Position numbers and translations under genes: made by a program | Notes under the pieces: model-generated | What the model saw: the letters and a program-made list of their open reading frames with translations, nothing else | Told to the model about the DNA's origin: nothing | Database searches by the model: none | From: Streptomyces luteolus | GTDB taxonomy: Bacteria > Actinomycetota > Actinomycetes > Streptomycetales > Streptomycetaceae | Reading direction: 5' to 3' | DNA length: 64,000 nt | Assembly: GCF_029968015.1 (NCBI RefSeq) | Contig: NZ_JASCIS010000038.1 | Span: 1 to 64,000 of the forward strand | Shown here: in pieces, positions 41,379 to 49,695 of the stretch | How positions within the stretch are numbered: the stretch's first letter is position 1 | Layout of the letters: every line of letters starts with the position of its first letter

Positions 41379-41864
41379 ATGAACCGCACCACGATGCCCA
41401 GGAAGCCCCTGCCGAACGCCGCCCTGACGGCCGGACTCGCCACTGTCGCCGGACTCGCCCTGCTCGCACCGCCCCAGTCGGCGAACGCCTCGCCGGGCAC
41501 GACCGACCGGGCCGAACGGTCCTCGGCGACCCCCTACGTCGTGCAGCGTTCCGGCGAGGAGACCGCACCGACCAGCACCGGGCGCCGCCCCGAACGCCTG
41601 GTGCTGTCCGAGTTCACCAGCGTCCACGACGTCGACTGGGCGCGGTGGGACGCCCGCAGGGCCGTCGGCGCGGGCCTGGTCACGGGCAGCTGGTGCCTCT
41701 CCACCTGCATGGACAAGCCGCTGAAGGCGACCCTCCGCCTCGCGGACCCCAGGACGGTCGACGGCCGGAAGGTGTACTCGACGTTCACGCTGACGCTGGC
41801 CGACAGGTCCGGGTCGTACGACGCGGAGGACCTGCGGGGGAAGCGTCCGCTGGCTGTTCGCTGA
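41379..41864 (+). CDS. secreted hypothetical protein
   Basis: A 161-residue protein with a Sec signal (MNRTTMPRKPLPNAALTAGLATVAGLALLAPPQSANA, cleavage after ANA). The mature part is ~125 residues: a charged linker, then LVLSEFTSVHDVDWARWDARRAVGAGLVTGSWCLSTCMDKPLKATLRLADPRTV. Two Cys four apart may form a disulfide. This style of protein is common and lineage-specific in Streptomyces; function not recognised. ATG with GGAG upstream, flanked by AT-richer promoter-like sequence. It stands alone; the neighbouring carrier is a leftward remnant. Confidence 0.75.
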   Translation: MNRTTMPRKPLPNAALTAGLATVAGLALLAPPQSANASPGTTDRAERSSATPYVVQRSGEETAPTSTGRRPERLVLSEFTSVHDVDWARWDARRAVGAGLVTGSWCLSTCMDKPLKATLRLADPRTVDGRKVYSTFTLTLADRSGSYDAEDLRGKRPLAVR

Positions 41865-41883
41865 TCGCTCTGTGCCGTTTGGG

Positions 41884-41948
41884 CGTTCCTCCGTTCCTCC
41901 GTTCCTCCGTTCCTCCGTTCCTCCGTACCACCGTTCCTCCGTTCCTCA
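41884..41948. repeat. 8-bp tandem repeat, about eight copies
   Basis: CGTTCCTC is repeated about eight times with one imperfect unit, from just after the secreted-protein stop to the end of the broken carrier gene. A typical slippage array. Confidence 0.9.
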
Positions 41949-42905
41949 CACCGGCAGGAGGGCGAACGCCCAGGCGGCGAGCGGGGCGAGGAGGACGATC
42001 AGCCCCGCGTACGCCACCATGCGCCGGTAGAAGGCCTCGCGGTGCTCCGCGTCGACATTCGCGAGGACCAGGGCACCGTTGGTGGAGAACGGGCTGACGT
42101 CCACGACGGTGGCCGAGATGGAGAGCGCCGCCGCGACCCCGATCACGCCGAGCTCGCCGGCCGCCATCAGCGGGGAGGCGATGGCGACCGCGATGCCGAT
42201 GGTGCCGATCGACGACGCGAGCGCCGAGACGATGCCGGACAGGTAGCACAGCAGGAGCACGGCCAGTAGCGGGGACCCGGGTTCCATGATCGCTTCGCTG
42301 GTGAACTCCACCGTTCCCGCGGTCACCAGGACGTTGATGTACGTGATGACGCCGCCGACCAGGACGACCGTGCTCCAGCTGACGTTGGTCAGCGACTCCT
42401 TCGCGTCGCCCGGCGTCACGATGGCGAGGAGCGCCGCGACCGTCGTCGAGAGGATGCCGATGTCGACGCCGAAGGCGACCGTACCGACGACCATGGCGGC
42501 GAGGCCGACCAGGGAGCAGCGCGATCGCCGTGTTGAAGACGAAGGAAGTCGCGAACAGCGCAAAGGAGTTGGACGGCAGTGCCTTGGCATCTAGGAAGCC
42601 GTTCACGAAGACGCCGTACACACTCAGGGGAGAGAACGCCCCGGCCATGCCTCCATGGACGACCATCATGCCCATCATCAGCTGGTCGATCCTGTACCGG
42701 CGGGCGAACGGGATGGCGAGCGGAGCAACACACGCGATGGCGAAGATCGCGCCGATCGACATCAGGATCCCCGTCAGCGAGAAGAAGATCCAGGGCGCGG
42801 CGGCCACCTTGCCCCGGACCAGCCGAAGACCCCACCTCACCAACAGGTCCACGGTTCCGTTCCGTTGGGCGAACCCGGGCCAGATGTTGATCAATCCTGC
42901 GATCG
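41946..42905 (-). pseudogene. broken MatC-like dicarboxylate carrier
   Basis: Two frames together give most of a multi-helix SLC13/CitM-like dicarboxylate carrier of the MatC type. The upstream part (FAQRNGTVDLLVRWGLRLVRGK ... SNSFALFATSFVFNTAIALL) lacks the normal first ~100 residues: it breaks off at INIWPG, near 42900. The downstream part (LVGLAAMVVGTVAFGVDIG ... DVSPFSTNGALVLANVD ... LLPV) is in another frame, and the shift falls near 42515. A 5' truncation plus a frameshift make function unlikely. Conserved helices are otherwise well preserved, so decay is recent. Confidence 0.75.
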
Positions 42906-43079
42906 GCGTTCCAGCAGGTCAACAGGCATGACCGAAGGGGGGAACGACAGCGCTGGGGGAACCCGGCCGTGCGACTGCGCCGCGTCGGCGCGGGTGCTCC
43001 ACGTCTGAGACCTGCGCAGCGAACGGGCGATGTCGACGACCGTACGGAGCAGCGCGCCGGCAGGCGCATACTGGGGGCA

Positions 43080-43310
43080 ATGACTAAGCCCGCCGCACCG
43101 AAGCGTCATCTGCCCACCAGTCCCTTCAAGGCCCCCGACACGCCGGCGCCCAAGCACTTCGCCGTGGGCGATCAGGTCACGCACGACACGTACGGCCTCG
43201 GCCGGGTCATCGGCATCGAGGACGGGCTCGCGGTACTCGTCGATTTCGGCTCGACCCAGCAGCGCGTCCCGAGCCCCTACAGCAAGATGACCGCGCTGAA
43301 GGGACATTGA
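43080..43310 (+). CDS. small Tudor/KOW-like (UvrD C-terminal type) protein
   Basis: A 76-residue protein. Residues 26-76, HFAVGDQVTHDTYGLGRVIGIEDGLAVLVDFGSTQQRVPSPYSKMTAL, resemble the small SH3/Tudor-like RNA-polymerase-contact domain at the C-terminus of UvrD/PcrA and CarD-like proteins (VGDxVxHxxFGxGxV). It may be a standalone RNA-polymerase-binding module; this is inferred. A conserved small protein in Streptomyces. The ATG is the only reasonable start. Upstream spacer 42906-43079 shows no gene. Confidence 0.7.
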   Translation: MTKPAAPKRHLPTSPFKAPDTPAPKHFAVGDQVTHDTYGLGRVIGIEDGLAVLVDFGSTQQRVPSPYSKMTALKGH

Positions 43311-43457
43311 GGCCCCACGAGGCACTGCGCGCTTCGAAGGGGCTCGAACGGTTCCCCTCCTACGATTCCGGGCACGCCCCTGTGCCCGGAATTCGGCACC
43401 TTCCTGAAAACGCACGCACGTCAAGCAACTGCTTGCCAACATCTGTCGGAGGTACCC

Positions 43458-44450
43458 GTGAGAATGCTCATCAACGTCCCCGAGACCGTAGTGGCCGACG
43501 CGTTGCGCGGGATGGCGGCCGCGCATCCCGAGTTGACGGTCGATGTCGAGAACCGGGTGATCGTACGGCGGGACGCGCCCGTTGCCGACAAGGTGGCGCT
43601 CGTCTCCGGGGGCGGGTCCGGGCACGAGCCGTTGCACGGGGGGTTCGTGGGGCCCGGGATGCTGTCGGCGGCCTGCCCCGGGGAGGTGTTCACCTCGCCC
43701 GTGCCGGACCAGATGGTGCGGGCGGCGGCCGCCGTGGACAGCGGCAAGGGTGTGCTGTTCGTGGTGAAGAACTACACCGGTGACGTGCTGAACTTCGACA
43801 TGGCCGCCGAACTCGCCGAGGACGAGGGCATCCAGGTCGCCAAGGTCCTCGTGGACGACGACGTGGCCGTGACCGACAGCCTCTACACCGCGGGGCGGCG
43901 CGGCACCGGCGCCACCCTCTTCGTGGAGAAGATCGCGGGCGCGGCCGCCGACGCCGGGGCGCCCCTGGAGCGGGTCGAGGCGATCGCGCGGCGCGTCAAC
44001 GAGAACTCCCGCAGCCTCGGCGTCGCCCTGAGCGCCTGCACGACCCCCGCGAAGGGCAGCCCGACCTTCGAACTACCGTCCGGTGAGCTGGAGTTGGGCG
44101 TCGGCATCCATGGCGAGCCGGGCCGGGAGCGGCGCGCCATGATGACGTCCAGGGAGATCGCCGACTTCGCCGTGGACGCCGTCCTGGAGGACCTGCGGCC
44201 GCGCAACCCGGTCCTGCTGCTCGTCAACGGCATGGGTGCCACGCCCCTGCTCGAACTGTACGGCTTCCACGCCGAGGTGCAGCGCGTCCTGGCGGAGCGG
44301 AACGTCGTCGTCGCCGGTGTCCTGGTCGGCAATTACGTGACGTCCCTCGACATGGCGGGCGCCTCCGTGACCCTGTGCCAGATCGACGAGGAACTCCTGC
44401 GCCTGTGGGACGCTCCGGTGCGCACGCCCGGGCTGCGTTGGGGCATGTGA
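43458..44450 (+). CDS. dhaK: dihydroxyacetone kinase, substrate-binding subunit DhaK
   Basis: A 330-residue DhaK binding dihydroxyacetone covalently through a histidine; phosphate arrives from DhaM through DhaL. Diagnostic segments: LVSGGGSGHEPLHGGFVGPGMLSAACPGEVFTSP near residue 50, VVKNYTGDVLNFDMA, and LGVGIHGEPGRER whose His makes the hemiaminal. GTG start with GGAGGT upstream. First gene of dhaKLM; dihydroxyacetone phosphate enters glycolysis. Confidence 0.96.
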   Translation: MRMLINVPETVVADALRGMAAAHPELTVDVENRVIVRRDAPVADKVALVSGGGSGHEPLHGGFVGPGMLSAACPGEVFTSPVPDQMVRAAAAVDSGKGVLFVVKNYTGDVLNFDMAAELAEDEGIQVAKVLVDDDVAVTDSLYTAGRRGTGATLFVEKIAGAAADAGAPLERVEAIARRVNENSRSLGVALSACTTPAKGSPTFELPSGELELGVGIHGEPGRERRAMMTSREIADFAVDAVLEDLRPRNPVLLLVNGMGATPLLELYGFHAEVQRVLAERNVVVAGVLVGNYVTSLDMAGASVTLCQIDEELLRLWDAPVRTPGLRWGM

Positions 44451-44479
44451 CCAGGTAACCCGGGGCTCGCATCAGGCCG

Positions 44480-45127
44480 GTGACCACCGAACTTGGAGGA
44501 CTTGTGCACGACGTGCTGGACGTGCTCGACGGCGACTTCTTCCGCCGCTGGCTGACCACCGCCGCCTCAGCCGTGGACCGCGAGGCGGACCGGCTGACCG
44601 AGCTCGACTCGGCGATCGGCGACGCGGACCACGGCGCCAACCTGCGGCGCGGCTTCGCGGCCGTGACCGAGGCGCTCGACGGGAGCGACGCCACCGCGCC
44701 CGGTGCTCTCCTCGCCCTGGCGGGGCGGCAGTTGATCTCGAAGGTGGGCGGGGCGTCCGGGCCGCTGTACGGCACGCTGCTCCGTACCACCGGCAAGACC
44801 CTCGGCGACGCGGGCGAGGTGTCGCGCGAGGAGCTGGCGCAGGCGCTGCGCGCGGGCGTCGACGCGGTGGCGAAGCTGGGCGGGGCCGCGCCCGGCGACA
44901 AGACGATGCTGGACGCGCTGATTCCGGCGGTCGACGCCCTGCCGGCCTCCTTCGAGGCGGCGCGCGACGCCGCCGACAAGGGCGCGGAGGCGACGATTCC
45001 GTTGCAGGCGCGCAAGGGGCGCGCGAGCTATCTGGGCGAGCGCAGCATCGGCCACCAGGATCCCGGCGCGACGTCATCCGCCCTGCTGTTCACCGCGCTC
45101 GCCGAGGCCGCCGGAGGCGCCGTATGA
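44480..45127 (+). CDS. dhaL: dihydroxyacetone kinase, ADP-binding subunit DhaL
   Basis: A 215-residue (or about 207-residue) DhaL with a Mg-ADP cofactor that is rephosphorylated by DhaM. DSAIGDADHGANLRRGF holds the Mg-binding aspartates and GGASGPLYGTLL the nucleotide loop; ERSIGHQDPGATSSALL closes the domain. Start choice is unsure: the GTG used here has no clear ribosome site, while a GTG eight codons later has GGAGG four bases upstream. Its stop overlaps dhaM's ATG (ATGA). Confidence 0.93.
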   Translation: MTTELGGLVHDVLDVLDGDFFRRWLTTAASAVDREADRLTELDSAIGDADHGANLRRGFAAVTEALDGSDATAPGALLALAGRQLISKVGGASGPLYGTLLRTTGKTLGDAGEVSREELAQALRAGVDAVAKLGGAAPGDKTMLDALIPAVDALPASFEAARDAADKGAEATIPLQARKGRASYLGERSIGHQDPGATSSALLFTALAEAAGGAV

Positions 45128-45534
45128 GCGACGACGAGCGGGTGGGCGTCGTCCTGGTGTCGCACAGCGCGGCCGTCGCCTCGTCCGTCGCCGAGCTGGC
45201 GAACGGCCTCGCGGGCGGCGCCGGAACGGCCCCGGTCGCGGCGGCGGGCGGCACGGAGGACGGCGACCTGGGTACGAGCTCGGAGCTGATCGCGCGGGCG
45301 GCCCGCTCGGTGGACCGGGGCGCGGGCGTCGCGCTCCTGGTCGACCTGGGCAGCGCGGTGCTCACCGTGAAGGCCCTGCTCGCCGAGGGCGACGAACTCC
45401 CGGACGGCGCACGCCTGGTGGACGCCCCGTTCGTGGAGGGCGCGGTCGCGGCGGTGGTCACGGCCTCGGCGGGCGCGGACCTGGACGCGGTGGAGACGGC
45501 GGCCCGCGAGGCGTACGGCTACCGCAAGGAGTGA
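45124..45534 (+). CDS. dhaM: PTS-dependent dihydroxyacetone phosphotransferase subunit DhaM
   Basis: A 136-residue single-domain EIIA-Man-like DhaM. The phosphorylatable His is in VLVSHSAAVASSV (about residue 15), and LLVDLGSAVLTVKALL is the family core. It lacks the HPr and EI-like domains of E. coli DhaM, so phosphate must come from the general PTS HPr, which is the normal actinobacterial form. Last gene of the operon, followed by a perfect hairpin. Confidence 0.92.
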   Translation: MSDDERVGVVLVSHSAAVASSVAELANGLAGGAGTAPVAAAGGTEDGDLGTSSELIARAARSVDRGAGVALLVDLGSAVLTVKALLAEGDELPDGARLVDAPFVEGAVAAVVTASAGADLDAVETAAREAYGYRKE

Positions 45535-45550
45535 GCCTCCGGAGGCGAGG

Positions 45551-45586
45551 GGAGGGCCCGGCCGGTGCGCACCGGCCGGGCCCTCC
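45551..45586 (+). terminator. dhaKLM terminator
   Basis: A 36-nt perfect palindrome beginning GGAGGGCCCGGCCGGTGC. The rest of the gap to the VOC gene (45587-45815) has no gene I can support. Confidence 0.85.
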
Positions 45587-45815
45587 TCCGTACGGCTCTA
45601 CGGGGAGCGGCGCACCGAGGGTGCTCAGTCCCGCCGGCGCTCCGCGCGTTGTTCTGGCGCAGCGCGTGCAGTTTCGGGGCGTTCTTCGCGGTGCACAGGA
45701 CCATCTCCGAGTTCCATCGCGCTCGCTCTTTAGTCGGTGGTGTCGAGTGGCCCGTCCGGCACGCTCGTGGCTCGGACGGAACCGGCCGGGCGTTCCCGAC
45801 AGCCGCGCCCGAGGG

Positions 45816-46616
45816 TCAGCTCTCGGACGGCTTGAGCACGACGAAGTCCGCTCCGGCCGGGTCCACGCAGACCGCCATCCGGCCGACGCCCTCCGCGTCC
45901 TCCGGCCCCATCTGCACACTGCCGCCGTTCTCGGTGACCTTGGCGACGGCGGCGTCGCAGTCGGTGACGTTGAAGACCGGGTGCCAGTACGGCTTGCCGT
46001 TCGCCAGCGAGAGGTGCTCGGCGGGCATCTGCATGATGCCGCCGTGCATCCGCTCCTCCGGCTGATCGGCGGGGGTGATGAGCGAGTACGTGCCTCCGCC
46101 GCCAGGCAGGTCCATGTCGCTGTACCGCCAGCCGAGGACGGTGGTGTAGAACGCCTTCGCGGCCGCGGCGTCGGTCGTGTACAGCTCCGTCCAGGACAGC
46201 GAGCCCGGCTCGTCCACCTTCTCGACGCCCGCGTCCTTGCGCGGCTGCCAGACGGCGAACTGGCCGCCCAGCGGGTCGGTGAACTGCGCCATGCGGCCCC
46301 AGTCCTCGAGGTCCATCGGCTCGACCCGGACGGTGCCGCCCGCGGTCTCGACGGACTGCTTCGCCGCGTCCGCGTCGGCGACCTTGAAGTAGATCATCCA
46401 GGCGGAGCGGGCGCCCTGCTCGGTGAGCTTGCCGAGCCCGGCGACGAGCTTGCCGTCGCTGCGGAACATGCCGCCCTCCATGTCCCCGCCGCCGTCGCCC
46501 ATGGACTCGAAGTCCCAGCCCAGCACGGCGCCGTAGAAAGCCGTGGCGGCCGGGACGTCGGGAGCTCCGAGGTCGAGGAAACAGGGGGCGCCGTTGGCGA
46601 AGTCCGTAGTGATCAT
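45816..46616 (-). CDS. VOC family protein with two glyoxalase-fold halves
   Basis: A 266-residue vicinal-oxygen-chelate protein with two paralogous halves: ITTDFANGAPCFLDLGAPDVPAATAFYGAVLGWDF (residues 1-35) and SLSWTELYTTDAAAAKAFYTTVLGWRYSDMDL (from about 135). Each ends with the beta strand block containing DPxGxxFxVW/VLKP. Such proteins are glyoxalase/bleomycin-resistance-like; many bind a metal and a hydrophobic ligand. The ATG giving MITTDF is preferred, with AAGGAACC upstream. Divergent from the BetA-like gene; function unknown, possibly antibiotic binding or ring cleavage. Confidence 0.85.
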   Translation of the reverse strand: MITTDFANGAPCFLDLGAPDVPAATAFYGAVLGWDFESMGDGGGDMEGGMFRSDGKLVAGLGKLTEQGARSAWMIYFKVADADAAKQSVETAGGTVRVEPMDLEDWGRMAQFTDPLGGQFAVWQPRKDAGVEKVDEPGSLSWTELYTTDAAAAKAFYTTVLGWRYSDMDLPGGGGTYSLITPADQPEERMHGGIMQMPAEHLSLANGKPYWHPVFNVTDCDAAVAKVTENGGSVQMGPEDAEGVGRMAVCVDPAGADFVVLKPSES

Positions 46617-46842
46617 GAAGCGGTTCCTTCCGTGCGTCGTCGGTGAGTTCAGCGTGGCACCCGGCACTGACAATCGCGCGCCGACCGGTCACGGTGCGTG
46701 GCCCCCGACACGGGCGCCACTCGCTCTCCGTCGATATACGGACTGGACGTGGGAATTCCCTTCCCGGTTGCACCGTATTCGGCTCTTCCGTTGTGCGCGA
46801 TGAATTGATTACGCATTACGTTGGGCGCGTGCCGCGGGGGCG

Positions 46843-46863
46843 TGCAACGAGATTGCAACGAGA
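46843..46863. repeat. 10-bp direct repeat upstream of betA-like gene
   Basis: TGCAACGAGA occurs twice with one base between (11-bp period), in the leader 27-47 bp before the oxidoreductase start. A possible operator half-site pair; the 46617-46842 spacer is unusually AT-rich for this window and likely holds the divergent promoters. Confidence 0.5.
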
Positions 46864-46889
46864 CGTTCGACCAGAAACCAGGGAGCGAC

Positions 46890-48548
46890 ATGGGCCGGGC
46901 AGAATTTGACTACATCATTGTCGGCGGCGGCTCTGCGGGGTGCGCCCTGGCGAATCGGCTGAGCGCGGACCCCGCCAATCGGGTGCTGGTCCTCGAGGCC
47001 GGACGGCCGGACTACAAGTGGGACGTGCTCACGCACATGCCGGCCGCCCTCACCATGATCATCGGGAATCCGCTCTACGACTGGTGCTACGAGTCGGAGC
47101 CCGAGCCCTACATGAACGGCCGCAGGGTCAGTCACGGGCGCGGCAAGTTGCTCGGCGGTTCGAGTTCCATTAACGGAATGATTTTCCAGCGCGGAAATCC
47201 CATGGACCTGGAGCGTTGGGCCGCCGATCCCGGAATGGAGACCTGGGACTACGCGCACTGCCTGCCGTATTTCAAGCGAATGGAGCACTGCGCGGCCGGC
47301 GCCGATGAATGGCGCGGTCAGGGCGGCCCTCTGTGGCTGGACCGCGGGAAGGCGGACAACCCGCTGTTCGAGGCGTTCCTGGAGGCCGCCCAGCAGGCCG
47401 GGTACGACCTGACCTCGGACGTCAACGGCTACAAGCAGGAGGGTTTCGCCCGCTTCGACCGCAACATCAAGGACGGCCGCCGGTGGTCCGCGGCGCAGGC
47501 GTATCTGCATCCCGTGATGAAGCGCCCCAATCTCACCGTGCAGTGCTTCGCGCAGGTGGACCGGGTGCTTTTCGAGGGGAAGCGGGCGGTCGGCGTCGCC
47601 TATCGCCGGTACGGGAAGCAGCAGAAGGAGGTGTTCGGCGGCGAGGTCGTCCTCTCCGGTGGAGCCATCAACACCCCGCAGCTGCTGCAACTCTCCGGCA
47701 TCGGCAATCCTGATGAACTCACCCGGCTCGGCATCGAGATGGTGCATGAACTGCCGGGTGTCGGTGAGAACCTCCAGGACCACTTGGAGGTGTATGTGCA
47801 GCACGCCTCCAAGCAGCCCATCTCGTTCAACCCGCTCATCAAATGGCGCAATCGGCCCGCCGTCGGAATGCGCTGGATGACGTCCCACACCGGCCCGGCG
47901 GCCACCAACCACTTCGAGGCCGGTGGGTTCGTCCGCGGGAACGACGAGGTGGACTACCCCAACCTGATGTTCCATTTCCTGCCGATCGCGGTGCGTTACG
48001 ACGGCACGCCGGTGGACGCCGAGCACGGCTATCAGGTGCACATCGGGCCGATGTACTCCGATGTACGCGGCTCGGTGAAGATCAAGTCGGGGCATCCGGG
48101 CGAGCATCCGGCGCTGCGGTTCAACTACCTCTCCACGCCGAACGACCGCAAGGAGTGGATCGAGGCCATCCAGGTCGCCCGGGACATCCTGAAGCAGCCC
48201 GCCTTCGCGGAGTTCGACGCGGGAGAGATGTCGCCCGGCCCCGAGGTGAGCGACGACGAGGCCGTTCTGGAGTGGGTGGCCCGGGACGCGGAGACCGCGT
48301 ACCACCCGTCGTGCACGGCCAAGATGGGCATCGACGACATGGCGGTGACGGACCCGACCACCATGGGGGTCCACGGGGTCGAGGGGCTGCGCGTCGTCGA
48401 CGCCTCGGCCATGCCGTACCTGACGAACGGCAACATCTACGCGCCGGTCATGATGCTGGCCGAGAAGGCGGCCGACCTGATCCTCGGCAACACTCCGCTG
48501 CCGCCGTCCACGGTCGAGTTCTACCGGCACCGGGCGCGGAAGGGTTGA
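46890..48548 (+). CDS. betA: GMC family oxidoreductase, choline dehydrogenase (BetA)-like
   Basis: A 552-residue FAD enzyme of the glucose-methanol-choline family; relatives oxidise choline to betaine aldehyde for osmoprotection. FAD-binding YIIVGGGSAGCALANRL lies at the N-terminus, followed by VLVLEAG and GRGKLLGGSSSINGMIFQRG (GMC signature 1); SGGAINTPQLLQLSGIG is signature 2; the catalytic base is in YHPSCTAKMG, and GNIYAPVMMLAEKAADLI closes the fold. Length and motifs are those of BetA. No betaine-aldehyde dehydrogenase or BetI gene is adjacent, so a different alcohol substrate is possible. Confidence 0.85.
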   Translation: MGRAEFDYIIVGGGSAGCALANRLSADPANRVLVLEAGRPDYKWDVLTHMPAALTMIIGNPLYDWCYESEPEPYMNGRRVSHGRGKLLGGSSSINGMIFQRGNPMDLERWAADPGMETWDYAHCLPYFKRMEHCAAGADEWRGQGGPLWLDRGKADNPLFEAFLEAAQQAGYDLTSDVNGYKQEGFARFDRNIKDGRRWSAAQAYLHPVMKRPNLTVQCFAQVDRVLFEGKRAVGVAYRRYGKQQKEVFGGEVVLSGGAINTPQLLQLSGIGNPDELTRLGIEMVHELPGVGENLQDHLEVYVQHASKQPISFNPLIKWRNRPAVGMRWMTSHTGPAATNHFEAGGFVRGNDEVDYPNLMFHFLPIAVRYDGTPVDAEHGYQVHIGPMYSDVRGSVKIKSGHPGEHPALRFNYLSTPNDRKEWIEAIQVARDILKQPAFAEFDAGEMSPGPEVSDDEAVLEWVARDAETAYHPSCTAKMGIDDMAVTDPTTMGVHGVEGLRVVDASAMPYLTNGNIYAPVMMLAEKAADLILGNTPLPPSTVEFYRHRARKG

Positions 48549-48553
48549 GGGTT

Positions 48554-48570
48554 CGGGGGCTGCGCCCCCG
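48554..48570 (+). terminator. hairpin terminator after betA-like gene
   Basis: CGGGGGC and GCCCCCG pair around TGC, 5 nt after the stop codon; it separates two convergent genes. Confidence 0.6.
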
Positions 48571-48600
48571 GGCCCCGGTTCTCGGCCGTCTTTTTACTGC

Positions 48601-48660
48601 CGCGCCATCGTGGCTGGTCGCGCCCCGCGGCGGAGCCGCAAATGTCACAGCCCCGCGCCC
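48601..48660. repeat. dispersed intergenic repeat, copy A
   Basis: About 60 nt containing GCAAATGTCACAGCCCCGCG; nearly the reverse complement of the stretch at 61216-61290. A dispersed Streptomyces intergenic repeat placed between the convergent BetA-like and GNAT genes. Confidence 0.7.
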
Positions 48661-48705
48661 CTGTCGGGGCACGGGCGCCTCAGCGCGATACGGGGCCCGG
48701 TGCGG

Positions 48706-49443
48706 CTAAGAGACCGTCCTCGGCACCTCCAGGCCGAAGAACAGCACCTCGCGGCGGAGCCGGAAGCCGAGGGATTCGTAGAGGCCGATGGCGCCGGTGT
48801 TGTCCGCGCCGGTGTGCAGGAACGGCACCTCGCCGCGTGCCCTGATGCCCGCCGAGACGGCCAGGACGAGCCGGCCGGCCAGGCCCTGGCCTCGGTGTGC
48901 GGGGTCGGTGCAGACTCCGCTGATCTCGGCGTACCCCTCGGGCCGCAGCCGCTCCCCCGCCATCGCGACGAGGGCGCCGCCGCGGCGGATGCCCACGTAC
49001 CCGCCGAGTTCGACGGTGCGCGTCAGGAACGGTCCGGGGCGGGTGCGCTCCACGAGGTCGAGCATCTCCGGGACGTCGGCGGGGCCGAGCCGTACGGCCT
49101 CTTCGTCGAATGCGGCCCGCACGCCGTCGTCGACGAGCTGGACGCCGGGGACGCGGAACGTCTCGGCCCAGCCGGCCGGCGGTGTCACGTCCGTCGTCGC
49201 GGCGAGCGCGAACGTGCCGCCCGGGCCGACGAGCGCGGCGAGATCCGCCCAGTCCCCGGCCTGCGGGTCCTCGGGCAGCGCGAGCCAGGGTGAGACGTCG
49301 ACCGGGAAGCGCAGCAGCCGCCCGCGCCGCTCAGCGAGGTGGGCCTGCGGCCCGGTGAGCGCGGAACGGGTGGGCCGGTCAAGGGGGTGCGGAGCCGAGG
49401 TCGTCGGGGCGTGCGGATCGAGGGCGGGGTGTGCTGCGGTCAT
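48706..49443 (-). CDS. GNAT family N-acetyltransferase
   Basis: A 245-residue acetyltransferase. The N-terminal ~130 residues form a partial, probably degenerate GNAT-like half; the C-terminal half carries the acetyl-CoA site (DPAHRGQGLAGRLVLAV) and the FR47-like AEISGVCTDPAHRGQG and NTGAIGLYESLGFRLRREV motifs. Start: the ATG giving MTAAHPAL, with no strong ribosome site, so a short or leaderless message is possible. Acceptor unknown. Convergent with the BetA-like gene, divergent from the aromatic importer. Confidence 0.83.
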   Translation of the reverse strand: MTAAHPALDPHAPTTSAPHPLDRPTRSALTGPQAHLAERRGRLLRFPVDVSPWLALPEDPQAGDWADLAALVGPGGTFALAATTDVTPPAGWAETFRVPGVQLVDDGVRAAFDEEAVRLGPADVPEMLDLVERTRPGPFLTRTVELGGYVGIRRGGALVAMAGERLRPEGYAEISGVCTDPAHRGQGLAGRLVLAVSAGIRARGEVPFLHTGADNTGAIGLYESLGFRLRREVLFFGLEVPRTVS

Positions 49444-49647
49444 GTCGCGTGCAAGGTGCGGTGGGACGTTCGTATTCCCGTACCGGATCGTGACGTTGCT
49501 CGCAGCGGGGCAGGGCCGCCGCCGCGGGCTCGTGATCACGGCGCGTGAAAAGGGCGCGTGGAGGGGCGTGTGAAAAGGGCGTGTCCCACTCATTGACAGC
49601 CACACCCGCCGCCCCGAAACTCATGCAGCCCCCAATAGTGAAGCGAA

Positions 49648-49662
49648 GTTCGCTACGCGAAC
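49648..49662. promoter_or_regulatory. IclR-type operator upstream of the aromatic importer
   Basis: GTTCGCTACGCGAAC: perfect 6-bp arms around TAC, 33 bp before the MFS start. Close relatives of this palindrome (GTTCG...CGxAC) are known for PcaR-type IclR regulators of aromatic catabolism; a sister site precedes pobA (52589-52603). Confidence 0.65.
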
Positions 49663-49695
49663 AAGCCTCTCGTTCCCAGGGATTCAGGGACTGCC

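Noticed and set aside
45519..45704. Small leftward frame starting MVLCTAKNAPKLHALRQNN between dhaM and the VOC gene
   Set aside because: No ribosome site, no recognisable family, and it runs through the dhaM terminator hairpin and into dhaM.
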